This document shows, one piece after another, positions 49,666 to 58,975 of a stretch of DNA of 64,000 bases. The stretch is taken from positions 310,001 through 374,000 of the forward strand of contig JAIEMP010000004.1 in assembly GCA_019752045.1 (NCBI GenBank), in the 5' to 3' direction. Below the pieces are notes generated by a model that ran no database searches, had not been told where the DNA came from, and was given only the letters and a program-made list of their open reading frames with translations. The DNA is from Chitinophagaceae bacterium (lineage in GTDB: Bacteria; Bacteroidota; Bacteroidia; Chitinophagales; Chitinophagaceae). The position numbers and the translations under genes are program-made. Within the stretch, counting starts at the first letter, position 1; every line of letters starts with the position of its first letter.

Positions 49666-51840
49666 ATGAAGCATTTCTTGTTTGGAATTTGTTTTTTCTT
49701 TCTTGGAATTTCTGTAGAGGCCCAGTTTAAGGCCGATAAGATCAAATGGACAAAAGACGGAAGCAGCATCTACGAGTTAGATAATAAGTCCATCGTAAAA
49801 ACCAATTTTAAAAACGGACAACAAACAGTCATTGTTCCGGCTAAAGCATTGATCTCTGCAGACGGGAAAACAATTACACCTGCAGATTATACCATCAGCG
49901 ATGATGAAAAGCAGGTACTGCTTTTTACAAATACAGCACGTGTGTGGCGATACAATACCAAAGGCGATTACTGGTTACTTGATATTGTAAGTGGCAAATT
50001 AAAAATGATCGGTACAGATAAGCCCAAACAAAGTTTGTTGTACGCCAAGCTTTCGCCCGATGGTAAAAAAGTTGCTTATGTACATGCCAATAATATTTAT
50101 GTAGAAGATCTTACAACAGGCAAATCAACAGCAGTTACATCAACTAACAATACAAAGAAACTGATCAACGGAACATTTGATTGGGTGTATGAAGAAGAGT
50201 TTGGTGCACGTGACGGTTTTCGCTGGAGTGCCGACAATAAAAGCATTGCTTACTGGCAGGTAGATGCTAACCAGATCCGTGATTACTATATGCTTAATAC
50301 TACCGACAGTAATTACTCACAAGTGATTCCTGTAGAGTATCCAAAAGTAGGAGAAGCTCCATCGCCTGTAAAAATCGGTGTAGTGAATATTGAAACAGCA
50401 AAAACAGTATGGATGAATGTACCGGGAGATCCATCAAACAATTATCTGCCACGCATGGAATGGAGCGGAGCAAATGAACTGGTAGTGCAACAACTCAACC
50501 GCAAACAAAACGAAAGCAAACTTTATTTCTGTAATGCATCAACAGGAGCGGCGACTAATTTTTATACCGAAACGGATAAGGCATGGATTGATATTAAAAG
50601 CCGCTGGAATGATGATGATCCAAGAGGTTGGGACTTTGTCAATAACGGTGCAGCATTTTTATGGGTGAGTGAAAAAGATGGATGGCGGCATATTTATAAA
50701 ATAGCAAGAGATGGAAAAGAAACCTTACTCACCTTCGGTAATTATGATATAGCAACCATCAGCGCTGTAGATGAAGCAAGCAATGAATTGTATTTTATTG
50801 CATCACCCGATAATCCCATTCAGCGTTATCTCTACAAAGTAAAGATGGATGGTAAAAGCAAGGCTGTACGTGTTACACCGGAAGGTTACACAGGAACAAA
50901 CGGATATGAACTGTCGCCCAATGGAAAATTTGGTGTGCATAGTTTTACCAGCAGATCAGTTGCGCCTGCATCACAATTAATCAGTTTGCCGCCGCATCAA
51001 CCTGTTGCCGGAGATGATTTATTGAAAACCATCAAACCTGCTGCCAGACCAAATCTTGAGTTCTTTACCATTACAACAGAAGATGGCGTAACCATGGATG
51101 GATGGATGAGCAAACCAAAAAACTACGACAGCAGCAAAAAATATCCCGTTGTATTGTATGTGTACAGTGAACCTGCCACTACAACTGTTGAAGATGATTT
51201 TTATGCCGGTAATAATTTTATGTTCAACGGAGATTTTAATGCTCAGGGATATTTTTATGTATCACTCAACAGCCGTGGCACACCCACATTAAAAGGTGCA
51301 GAGTGGAGAAAAAGTATTTACAAACAGATCGGCCGACTCAATATCCGTGATCAGGCCATGGGTATGAAAAAATTACTGGAGCAACGCAAATACCTCGATG
51401 CATCAAGAGTTGCTGCATGGGGTTGGAGTGGTGGCGGCTCCACCACATTGCATTTGCTGTTTCAATATCCTGATCTTTTTCAAACAGGTATTTCTATTGC
51501 AGCAGTAGGCAATCAATTATTTTACGATAATATTTATCAGGAACGATACATGGGTATACCACAGGAAAATAAAGATGACTTTATTAAAGGTTCGCCCATT
51601 ACTTATGCAAAAAATTTTAAAGGAAATTTATTATACATTCATGGTACGGGTGATGATAATGTACATTACAGCAATGCAGAAGTGTTGGTGAATGAATTGA
51701 TCAAACATGGTAAGCTGTTTCAGTTTATGCCATACCCCAATCGTACACACAGCATCAGTGAAGGACAAGGCACTTTTGCTCATTTAATGAAATTATACAC
51801 GGCATATTTAAAAGAAAAATGCCCGCCGGGTGGAAGATAA
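49666..51840 (+). CDS. S9 family peptidase, DPP IV type
   Basis: A 724-residue protein with signal peptide MKHFLFGICFFFLGISVEAQ. An eight-bladed DPPIV N-terminal propeller (~40-470) contains WVYEEEFGARDGFRWSAD, the Glu pair region that binds the substrate N-terminus. The C-terminal alpha/beta hydrolase has GWSGGGS (catalytic Ser), GTGDDNVHYSN (Asp) and NRTHSISEG (His). It removes Xaa-Pro-type dipeptides from peptides in the periplasm. A bidirectional terminator follows at 51849. Confidence 0.92.
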   Translation: MKHFLFGICFFFLGISVEAQFKADKIKWTKDGSSIYELDNKSIVKTNFKNGQQTVIVPAKALISADGKTITPADYTISDDEKQVLLFTNTARVWRYNTKGDYWLLDIVSGKLKMIGTDKPKQSLLYAKLSPDGKKVAYVHANNIYVEDLTTGKSTAVTSTNNTKKLINGTFDWVYEEEFGARDGFRWSADNKSIAYWQVDANQIRDYYMLNTTDSNYSQVIPVEYPKVGEAPSPVKIGVVNIETAKTVWMNVPGDPSNNYLPRMEWSGANELVVQQLNRKQNESKLYFCNASTGAATNFYTETDKAWIDIKSRWNDDDPRGWDFVNNGAAFLWVSEKDGWRHIYKIARDGKETLLTFGNYDIATISAVDEASNELYFIASPDNPIQRYLYKVKMDGKSKAVRVTPEGYTGTNGYELSPNGKFGVHSFTSRSVAPASQLISLPPHQPVAGDDLLKTIKPAARPNLEFFTITTEDGVTMDGWMSKPKNYDSSKKYPVVLYVYSEPATTTVEDDFYAGNNFMFNGDFNAQGYFYVSLNSRGTPTLKGAEWRKSIYKQIGRLNIRDQAMGMKKLLEQRKYLDASRVAAWGWSGGGSTTLHLLFQYPDLFQTGISIAAVGNQLFYDNIYQERYMGIPQENKDDFIKGSPITYAKNFKGNLLYIHGTGDDNVHYSNAEVLVNELIKHGKLFQFMPYPNRTHSISEGQGTFAHLMKLYTAYLKEKCPPGGR

Positions 51841-51848
51841 AAGGAATT

Positions 51849-51880
51849 AAAAAGGGATAGCTGAACAGCTATCCCTTTTT
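51849..51880. terminator. Bidirectional terminator
   Basis: AAAAAGGGATAGCTG-AA-CAGCTATCCCTTTTT, a 15-bp perfect stem between the convergent DPP IV and nitrilase genes. Confidence 0.92.
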
Positions 51881-51882
51881 AA

Positions 51883-53115
51883 TTACTCAGCTTTTGATTC
51901 TTCTTTCTTCAATAATTCCAATCTATACAGATCATGTCTTCTGTCTTTCAACGTTGTTACACTGCCATATTCATGCAGTTCCTGGAGTAACGAAAGATCC
52001 ACATCACTCACCACAATCATTTCAGTATTGGGAGATGCTTCTGCTTTAATACCATTCACCGGAAATGCAAAATCAGAAGGCGTTAACACAGCTGCCTGCG
52101 CAAACTGTAAATCCATATTATGAACTTTCGGTAAATTTCCTACATTGCCCGCAATGGCCACATAACATTCGTTTTCGATGGCACGTGCCTGTGCGCAGTA
52201 ACGTACACGGTTATACGCATTTTGTGTATCGGTGAGAAAGGGGACAAATAAAATCTTCATGCCCTGATCGGCCAGCAAACGGGGCAGTTCAGGGAACTCT
52301 ACATCATAACAAACAAGTACACCTACCTTTCCGCAATCGGTTTCAAATATTTTCAGTTTATTTCCTCCCTCAATTCCCCATTCGTATTCTTCTGATGGGG
52401 TGGGATGAATTTTATCATAACTGTCAATACGCCCATCTCTGTGTAAAAAATAAGAAGTGTTGTACAGTTTACCATCTCTGATCTCCGGCATGCTTCCCGC
52501 AACAATATTTACATTGTAGGAAATGGCGAGTCGTGAAATTTCTTTTACTAACGGGGCTGTATAGCCTGCCAGCTCACGGATTGCTTTATGCCCGGGCAGA
52601 TGATTGTATTTGCCCATCAACGGAGCATTGAACAGTTCCGGCAGTACTGCAAAGTCCGATTGATAATCACTCACCGCATCAATAAAATATTCAACATTAT
52701 TGACCAACTCTTCCAGTTTATCATAAGGGCGCATTTGCCATTGGATTAAACCAATCCGCACCATTTCTTTTTTCCCTTTGATGGGATTAAAAGCACGCTC
52801 ATAAAATACATTGTACCAAACCAGCAGGGTAGCAAATCCCATTGACTCGTTATCTTCCGGTAAATAATTTTGAATCACTTTTTTGATCTGGAAATCATTC
52901 GCAATCTGGAAGCTTAATGTTTGGTCATGTATTTCACGCTTTTTTACTTTGGCAATATATTCTTTGGGTGTAAGCTCTGCGGCATACTTACTGTAACTGG
53001 GTATACGTCCGCCAGCCATGATAGCCCGTAAATTCAAACTCTCACAAATAATTTTTCGTGTATCGTATAAACGTCGGGCCAGTCGTAAACCCCGGTATTC
53101 AGGATGAATAAACAC
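51883..53115 (-). CDS. Carbon-nitrogen hydrolase part of a split GNAT/nitrilase gene
   Basis: About 410 codons. The first ~100 complete a GNAT acetyltransferase fold (FIHPEYRGLRLARRLYD is its acetyl-CoA motif). Residues ~120-400 form a nitrilase-superfamily hydrolase with the catalytic triad Glu (VLPELFNAP), Lys (SYDKIHPTPSE) and Cys (GVLVCYDVEFPELPR). The frame continues upstream without shift to a TGA at 53161-53163, then into the GNAT N-terminus to 53445. Intact relatives are single bifunctional proteins. The hydrolase half could still be made from an internal start such as this GTG. Confidence 0.8.
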   Translation of the reverse strand: MFIHPEYRGLRLARRLYDTRKIICESLNLRAIMAGGRIPSYSKYAAELTPKEYIAKVKKREIHDQTLSFQIANDFQIKKVIQNYLPEDNESMGFATLLVWYNVFYERAFNPIKGKKEMVRIGLIQWQMRPYDKLEELVNNVEYFIDAVSDYQSDFAVLPELFNAPLMGKYNHLPGHKAIRELAGYTAPLVKEISRLAISYNVNIVAGSMPEIRDGKLYNTSYFLHRDGRIDSYDKIHPTPSEEYEWGIEGGNKLKIFETDCGKVGVLVCYDVEFPELPRLLADQGMKILFVPFLTDTQNAYNRVRYCAQARAIENECYVAIAGNVGNLPKVHNMDLQFAQAAVLTPSDFAFPVNGIKAEASPNTEMIVVSDVDLSLLQELHEYGSVTTLKDRRHDLYRLELLKKEESKAE

Positions 53116-53160
53116 TTCAATGCCATACAGTACATCTCCATCCGGATCATGTGTGCCAAA

Positions 53161-53445
53161 TCAATAATCACCTGTTATTTGACGATAAGTATGGTTATCT
53201 CCAAAGCGATTCATATCAATCACCAGCGACAATGCACAGCCCACCACCTTCTGATCTACTGTAACACATATTTGTCCATCCGGAAATTTTTGAATGAGTT
53301 TTGCCAGCGATTCTTCTTTCCAATACTGACCACCTAAACTGGCATAGGCCTGTATCATTGAATCTTTCAACTGCTGGTAATCATCAATGGTTAGTTTTCG
53401 TACTTCTATTGTTGCTGTATCCATATCTGTTGTTTTATTAATCAT
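53161..53445 (-). CDS. GNAT N-terminal part of the split GNAT/nitrilase gene
   Basis: Ninety-four residues (TATIEVRKLTIDDYQQLKD, IQKFPDGQICVTVDQKVVGCALSLVID), the first half of an acetyltransferase domain, cut short after ITGDY by an in-frame TGA. The following codons (FGTHDPDGDVLYGIEVFIHPEYRG) continue the domain in the same frame. Alone it lacks the acetyl-CoA-binding motif and should be inactive. Confidence 0.75.
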   Translation of the reverse strand: MINKTTDMDTATIEVRKLTIDDYQQLKDSMIQAYASLGGQYWKEESLAKLIQKFPDGQICVTVDQKVVGCALSLVIDMNRFGDNHTYRQITGDY

Positions 53446-53808
53446 TTTGGGGCATCCCTGTTATCAATTGATACGGGAACATGCGGGCCGTAAAATGATA
53501 AGGAGTATTTTTCTGCACACTGCATTTGAAGGATGTTGTTCCGGAAAATACCGGTTACCTCTTTAGTAAAGTTACAAAATATGTGATAGCACGATCTGCT
53601 CAGGAAACATACTCTGTACAAGAAAAATCAATTTAATTGTAATTTTTTTTTAAAAGGCTTTACATCAAACAATACCAAACTAAATGAGGGTATTTCTTTT
53701 AATAAATTGAAGCAATTGAATTGTCAAATAAATAGAACATGTGATTGACGATTTCCATTATTGCGGAAAGGTAAAAAACCGGTAGTTTCAAAATTTCAGC
53801 CAAAGTAA
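53446..53808. other. 363-base intergenic region
   Basis: A+T-rich. I see no open frame, hairpin or repeat of note. It should hold the promoter of the GNAT/nitrilase gene on the minus strand. Confidence 0.5.
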
Positions 53809-54204
53809 TCATAGAACAGGCGGGCCAATCAAATCCCACAAATTACCATACAAATCTTCAAACACACAAACAGTTCCGTAAGGTTCTGTTACGGGTCCAC
53901 GAACTATTTTTATGTTTTGATCAAGCAGGTTTTCATAATCCCTTTGAAAATGATCAGTATGTAAAAATAAAAATACCCGACCTCCCGTTTGGTTACCAAC
54001 CCTGCTCTGTTGCTCATCTGTTGCTGCTTTGGCTAATAGCAAACAACATCCATCAGATCCGGGCGGACGAACAAGCACCCATCTTTTTGTTTCACTTAAG
54101 ACTGTGTCTTCAACCAGTGTGAAATGTAATTTCTTTGTATAGAATTGAATGGCTTCGTCGTAATCGCTCACCACTAGTGCAAGATGTGCAATGGATTGTT
54201 TCAT
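53809..54204 (-). CDS. VOC-family (glyoxalase-like) protein
   Basis: About 131 residues from MKQSIAHLALVVSDYDEAI. Two beta-alpha-beta-beta-beta halves are visible: AHLALVV...FYTKKLHFTLVED, and FLFLHTDHFQRDYENLL...VCVFEDLYGNLWDLIGP. The metal-ligand positions (first-strand His, late Glu of VFEDLYGN) appear conserved. Relatives include glyoxalases, dioxygenases and resistance proteins; the specific reaction cannot be told. The frame extends to 54234 but the later ATG fits the family. Confidence 0.8.
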   Translation of the reverse strand: MKQSIAHLALVVSDYDEAIQFYTKKLHFTLVEDTVLSETKRWVLVRPPGSDGCCLLLAKAATDEQQSRVGNQTGGRVFLFLHTDHFQRDYENLLDQNIKIVRGPVTEPYGTVCVFEDLYGNLWDLIGPPVL

Positions 54205-54331
54205 GTATTTACTTGTTATTGATTTTGGCCACATAGGATGCCCATCATCATTTTCGGTTGGTATGTTTTACTTATGGGCATTTCATGTAATAAAAATAGG
54301 AACGTTTTGTTTACCTGTATAATACTCCTAT

Positions 54332-54367
54332 AAAAAAAGGTTCGTGCATGCACGAACCTTTTTTTAT
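54332..54367. terminator. Bidirectional terminator
   Basis: AAGGTTCGTGCA and its exact complement, flanked by A7 and T7. It lies after the lipoprotein gene (minus strand). Confidence 0.9.
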
Positions 54368-54383
54368 TTGCTGATATGTTTAC

Positions 54384-54968
54384 TTACTGTTTTTGATAAA
54401 CAGTAGTAGTAATGTTTCGGTTCTTATTTGTATAACCACCGGTAGAAGAAGATGTATAATGATTTACTGAGAAAGTGACTGTGTTTCCGGAAACAGCTAC
54501 CTGGTATTTGCCCGGATTGGTATAACGGGACTGCACAATATCAAGACTGTTACTGATCGTAATTGAATCTTTATTTCCAGAGAGGGTATAAGTGGCAGCT
54601 ACACTTGGTGCAGATACATTATTGATAACCGTTGAAAATGGCTGAACGGTTGTTTGACCGTTTGAAGCAGTGTAGGTTTTTGTTTCACCAGCATTGTTGA
54701 TGTTATAAGAAAAGCCGTTTAACTGCATCGTAGTTTTGGTAACAGTAAGTGTCCCTGCAAAATTTACTCCTGTATATGTTTCATTTCTTGTAATAACCTG
54801 ACTGCCGGAAGGGTAAATGGTTGTATCGGCTGTAATGGTTTGTGTAGAGGTCATACGAAAAGTGCCTTCCAGATATCCTGCTTCGGGTTGAGGAGAGTCA
54901 GTTTTCTTTTCTGAACAGGCGCTGAAAATAAGTGCTGCAACAATAAATAAGTACGAATAATTTTTCAT
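54384..54968 (-). CDS. Small lipoprotein, unknown
   Basis: A 194-residue protein with lipobox LIFSACSEK (Cys18). The rest is Thr/Ser-rich beta strands (GTFRMTSTQTITADTTIYP, TLSGNKDSITISNS, TNKNRNITTTVYQKQ), a lipocalin-like pattern common in Bacteroidota. No specific family recognised. Monocistronic with its own terminator. Confidence 0.65.
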   Translation of the reverse strand: MKNYSYLFIVAALIFSACSEKKTDSPQPEAGYLEGTFRMTSTQTITADTTIYPSGSQVITRNETYTGVNFAGTLTVTKTTMQLNGFSYNINNAGETKTYTASNGQTTVQPFSTVINNVSAPSVAATYTLSGNKDSITISNSLDIVQSRYTNPGKYQVAVSGNTVTFSVNHYTSSSTGGYTNKNRNITTTVYQKQ

Positions 54969-55142
54969 TTAGATGTAGTGTTTTTTTAAGTGGGCAAAAA
55001 TAAGGGAAACACGATACGTATAAAAAAAGGTTTTTTTAACTAAGGGTTTGCCATTAGTTTTTGAAATAAGTGTTTAAAAGAAAGTAACCAAATATAGTTT
55101 TGAACTGAGCAATCATTATAAAAAAAGTTATGCTAAATAAAA

Positions 55143-55166
55143 AGGCGCAAAGAAAAATCTCTGCGC
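55143..55166 (-). terminator. Terminator of the M20 dipeptidase gene
   Basis: GGCGCA...TGCGCC with an inner AGA/TCT pairing, and A-rich sequence to its left (U tract on the minus strand). Confidence 0.65.
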
Positions 55167-55174
55167 CTCTGTAT

Positions 55175-55194
55175 CCCTGTCTGCCGTCAGGCAG
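55175..55194. repeat. Palindrome CCTGTCTGCCGTCAGGCAGG
   Basis: A 20-base near-perfect palindrome between the dipeptidase stop and its terminator; a common small repeat type in Bacteroidota. Confidence 0.7.
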
Positions 55195-55210
55195 GTTTGT
55201 GGCAATATCA

Positions 55211-56575
55211 TTACATCTCTGCAAACCGCTTATGGAAATAAGGAATCGTTTCAATTCCTTTATAAAAATTAAAGAGGTCGTATTTCTCATTCGGGCTGTG
55301 CAGGTTATCACTGTCTAAACCAAAACCCATGAACACGATTTTAATGCCTAACTCTTTTTCAAACAATGCACAGATGGGAATACTGCCTCCACCACGCACA
55401 GGAATGGCAGCTTTACCAAACGTATCTTTAATAGCAGCTGCTGCAGCTTTATAACCTTTGCTATCAATTGGTGTCATGTAAGGTTCGCCACCATGATGTT
55501 CGCTTGCTTTTACTGTAACGCCGGCAGGTGCAATGCTTTGAAAATACCCGATGAGTTTTTCTGTAATCACTTCAGATGATTGATTGGGCACCAGCCTTGC
55601 AGAAATTTTTGCAAATGCTTTAGATGGTAATACGGTCTTTGCACCTTCGCCTGTATATCCACCCCAGATACCATTTAATTCCAGTGTTGGACGAATACCT
55701 GTACGTTCATTTGTTGTAAATCCTTTTTCGCCCCAGAGTTCTTTTACACCAAGATCTGTCTTGTATTCATCTTCATTATAAGGAGCTGCAGCCATTAGTT
55801 TACGTTCTTCAGTTGTGGCTTCAACCACATCGTCATAAAATCCGGGAATAGTGATGTGATTGTTTTCATCATGACAGCTTGCAATCATCTTTGCAAGAAT
55901 AGTAATGGGGTTTGCAACAGCACCACCATATACACCACTGTGCAAATCACGGTTGGGTCCGGTAACTTCTACTTCAATATAGCTCAGTCCACGTACACCA
56001 ATATCAATGGAAGGATGTTCCATACTGATCATCGCCGTATCGCTGATCAGCACAACATCTGCTTTCAGTAATTCTTTGTTTGCTTTAACAAAAGTTGCAA
56101 GGTTGGGGCTTCCCACTTCTTCTTCACCTTCAATACAAAATTTAATATTGGTGCTGAGCGAATTGGTTTGCACCATTGTTTCCAATGCTTTTACATGCAT
56201 ATAAAACTGCCCTTTATCATCGCAGGAACCACGGGCAAAAATTTTTCCGTCTTTGATCAATGGTTCAAACGGAGGGCTGTTCCATAAATTCAGGGGATCG
56301 GCAGGCTGTACATCGTAATGACCATACACCAATACAGTTGGTTTTGAAGGATCAATTATTTTTTCGCCATAAACCAACGGATGACCGGCGGTTTCATAAA
56401 TGGTTACTTTATCTGCACCCGCTTCCAGCAAACGTTGTTTTACTGCTTCTGCACAGGTAACCATATCTGCCTTGTGTTCACTTTTAGCACTGATCGATGG
56501 AATGCGTAACAGATCGAGCAATTCGTTCAGAAAGCGATCTTTATTTTTTTCCTGGTAATCTTTCCAAGCCTGCAT
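55211..56575 (-). CDS. M20-family dipeptidase
   Basis: A 454-residue cytoplasmic metallopeptidase. Zinc ligands are in YGHYDVQPADP (His, Asp), ARGSCDDKGQFYMH (bridging Asp), EGEEEVGSP (catalytic Glu and ligand Glu) and a late LHSPNEKYDL (His). The dimerisation lid domain lies at ~190-330. It resembles carnosinase-like dipeptidases and should hydrolyse dipeptides. Monocistronic. Confidence 0.92.
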   Translation of the reverse strand: MQAWKDYQEKNKDRFLNELLDLLRIPSISAKSEHKADMVTCAEAVKQRLLEAGADKVTIYETAGHPLVYGEKIIDPSKPTVLVYGHYDVQPADPLNLWNSPPFEPLIKDGKIFARGSCDDKGQFYMHVKALETMVQTNSLSTNIKFCIEGEEEVGSPNLATFVKANKELLKADVVLISDTAMISMEHPSIDIGVRGLSYIEVEVTGPNRDLHSGVYGGAVANPITILAKMIASCHDENNHITIPGFYDDVVEATTEERKLMAAAPYNEDEYKTDLGVKELWGEKGFTTNERTGIRPTLELNGIWGGYTGEGAKTVLPSKAFAKISARLVPNQSSEVITEKLIGYFQSIAPAGVTVKASEHHGGEPYMTPIDSKGYKAAAAAIKDTFGKAAIPVRGGGSIPICALFEKELGIKIVFMGFGLDSDNLHSPNEKYDLFNFYKGIETIPYFHKRFAEM

Positions 56576-56810
56576 AACTTACTGATTTATGATTTAAGAT
56601 AGGGAAACGAAAGTAGGAATTTCAGAGATACAAGTTTGTAATTCTCTTAAGTTGATCTCCGGAGGTTAATGAAATGTGAAGAAGAAAAAATGTTTACAAC
56701 TTATACAACTTTGCATACGATCTCTCGTTAATATTGCATCCTTAACAGCCTCTGCAGATGCTACTTCCCGCTTGCTTGCTTTGTGAAGATGTTTTCTGTA
56801 GAGGCTGTGC

Positions 56811-58949
56811 CTATTTAGGTAACTGATGCAGCCGTGTAAGTAATGGTTGCAGATTCATTTCCTTACGTAACATTCCATTACAAACTCTTTCGATTCTATC
56901 TAAAGCAGCTGTGGATAATACCCAGTTCATAGGAACTTTATGTCCGTCTAATGGAAGGTGTAAAGGAATTAACACTGCATTATTTTCTTTACAAACCCTG
57001 AACAGTTCTTCGTAACTGTAATTGGTATGTCCGCTGCGTACATTCATAATGGAGCCGAGTATTTCTCTGGATTCATTTAAAAATTCAATGCCTCTGTATT
57101 CGCCTTCACCCTCTTCACTAAAATGAAACTGGATGACAAAAAACTCCGCTTTGTTTTTAAATTTTGAATTCTTTTTGATGGCTTCCAGTGCTTCAGCAAT
57201 ACCGAGTGCTCCTTTATTTTCGTAATAGCCGCCATCAACATAATGCAAACGTTTATCTTCTTTCCATTCAATAGCGCCTGCCGGCGATACCAATGGAAAC
57301 CTTGCACTTAAACTGATAGCTGTACTGTATGGCAACTGCACCAGCGATTTTTTTTGCAGATCAATTACCTTTTTAAAATTTACCGGGTCTATTTTTACAT
57401 TGCTCCAGATGGTTCTTGAACCAGACTCTACTTCTGTAACATTGATCAACACCACTGCATTGTCTTTTTTCTGTGGATTACCTGCATGTGTTGAAAAATT
57501 AGCTGCTAATAAATTGGCATCGCCTGTTAAACCCGTTGCTTCAGCAAAACTGTTTTCCCAAGTAACTTCCAATGCTCTTGCACGATCAAACACAGATAAT
57601 AATTTGGGCGAAAAGGCATTCAGAATTTCAGCAAAAATGAGTTTGCCTGTGGTGGCCGATAAAAAATCGTTGTTGTAAAAATTTCGTGTAACTGTTTTAT
57701 AGTTGGCAGGTAATGCAGGCGCCTGTGTTAAGGCATTAAAAAAGTTGACGCCTAAAGAACCACCACTCACACTGCTGTAACAAAATACATAATCTTTAAA
57801 ATTAGGTAACGAATCCTGTAACCTTGCCAACATCATAGAAGTAAAACAACCTGTACGCAAAGCACCACCTTCGGCTCCAACAAAAATCACAGGGAAATTA
57901 GAAGTGGTATCTAATTGTCTGGCTTCCACCCACTCATCAAAATATTCATGGATCAGTTTTCTGTTATCTGGTCCTGCTGGTTTTGTTGCAGCAGATCTTG
58001 CAGGATGATCATTGTTAAACCATGATGCAAGCAACACAAGAATAACAAGCGTTAAACGGAAAGGAACTTTAAATGGAAGAGGCTGCACCTTATCCAATAT
58101 CGCCAATGCACAATACACAATGATCCAACAGCCAAAAGCCATACAGATCAGTGCCGCCGCACCAATTATATCGTAACCGGCAATAGGTAAAAAACTAAAG
58201 AACAGAATAAAGAATATTGAAGGAAACAAAAATGCAAAATAGAATCGACGCATCAGTGGTTTCATAAAATCGACACCACCAATGGTTACCGGCACCTGTA
58301 CCCTGATGCCATTGATTTCCTGTGTACGGGGAATAACCCTTTCTTTGGTGATGCTATACAGCTTGGTAAATAAATATTTCTGCAAGCGGTTTAGTGGAAG
58401 AATGTAGAGCGTTTTTTTAAGCCTGCCAAAATAGATCAGGTAAAGTAAGTAAACCATCAATAATAAAAAGAACAGAATGATCGCAAAAAACAGGAATGGA
58501 TCTTTGTATTCAAATGCATCAATTGAATCTCCTTTGTTTAAACGGCGATAGGCAGCAATAAATCCCCAGGTAACAAATACAACAGGAGCAAAGAGGAAAA
58601 ATTTTGATAAATGTTTTTGAAACAATTTTCTGAAACGTACACGTCTTACTTTTAGTTCATGTGTAGTAAGATCGGAGAAATAAATGATCATGCGACAACC
58701 AAATTCTGATACGGCACTTAAAAAAAACAAACCCAGCCAGAACCAGGCTAAGCTTCTCCACTCACTTGTAAAATCAATAATAAAAGTGAGTAACATATCC
58801 TGTCCTTGTGGTGCACCAACAAATGCAAAAGCAACCAGTAGCTGAAACAGGAAGATCATCCATAGTGGTCTTGCGACAGTTCCAAAATCACTCACCCGTT
58901 CTGTAATATGACCAAAGTTGCGTTTAAACCAGGATTTGAATCGTTTCAT
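56811..58949 (-). CDS. Membrane-anchored patatin-like phospholipase
   Basis: A 712-residue protein. The N-terminal ~330 residues hold seven or eight membrane helices. The C-terminal patatin domain has the oxyanion loop GAEGGALRTGCF, the nucleophile in SSVSGGSLG (the first Gly of GxSxG is Ser) and the catalytic Asp in DGGYYENKG. Patatins are Ser-Asp lipid acyl hydrolases; the substrate is unknown. The 26-base gap to the downstream nuclease gene suggests cotranscription. Confidence 0.85.
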   Translation of the reverse strand: MKRFKSWFKRNFGHITERVSDFGTVARPLWMIFLFQLLVAFAFVGAPQGQDMLLTFIIDFTSEWRSLAWFWLGLFFLSAVSEFGCRMIIYFSDLTTHELKVRRVRFRKLFQKHLSKFFLFAPVVFVTWGFIAAYRRLNKGDSIDAFEYKDPFLFFAIILFFLLLMVYLLYLIYFGRLKKTLYILPLNRLQKYLFTKLYSITKERVIPRTQEINGIRVQVPVTIGGVDFMKPLMRRFYFAFLFPSIFFILFFSFLPIAGYDIIGAAALICMAFGCWIIVYCALAILDKVQPLPFKVPFRLTLVILVLLASWFNNDHPARSAATKPAGPDNRKLIHEYFDEWVEARQLDTTSNFPVIFVGAEGGALRTGCFTSMMLARLQDSLPNFKDYVFCYSSVSGGSLGVNFFNALTQAPALPANYKTVTRNFYNNDFLSATTGKLIFAEILNAFSPKLLSVFDRARALEVTWENSFAEATGLTGDANLLAANFSTHAGNPQKKDNAVVLINVTEVESGSRTIWSNVKIDPVNFKKVIDLQKKSLVQLPYSTAISLSARFPLVSPAGAIEWKEDKRLHYVDGGYYENKGALGIAEALEAIKKNSKFKNKAEFFVIQFHFSEEGEGEYRGIEFLNESREILGSIMNVRSGHTNYSYEELFRVCKENNAVLIPLHLPLDGHKVPMNWVLSTAALDRIERVCNGMLRKEMNLQPLLTRLHQLPK

Positions 58950-58975
58950 GATGAAAGGGGTTTAATCAAAATAAA

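Noticed and set aside
53161-53163. TGA in the GNAT/nitrilase gene as a selenocysteine codon
   Set aside because: The position is in a loop of the acetyltransferase domain, not at a catalytic Cys, and no convincing SECIS-like hairpin follows.
55054-55311. 85-codon minus-strand frame beside the dipeptidase gene
   Set aside because: It overlaps the dipeptidase end in another frame and consists mostly of the palindrome and terminator sequence.
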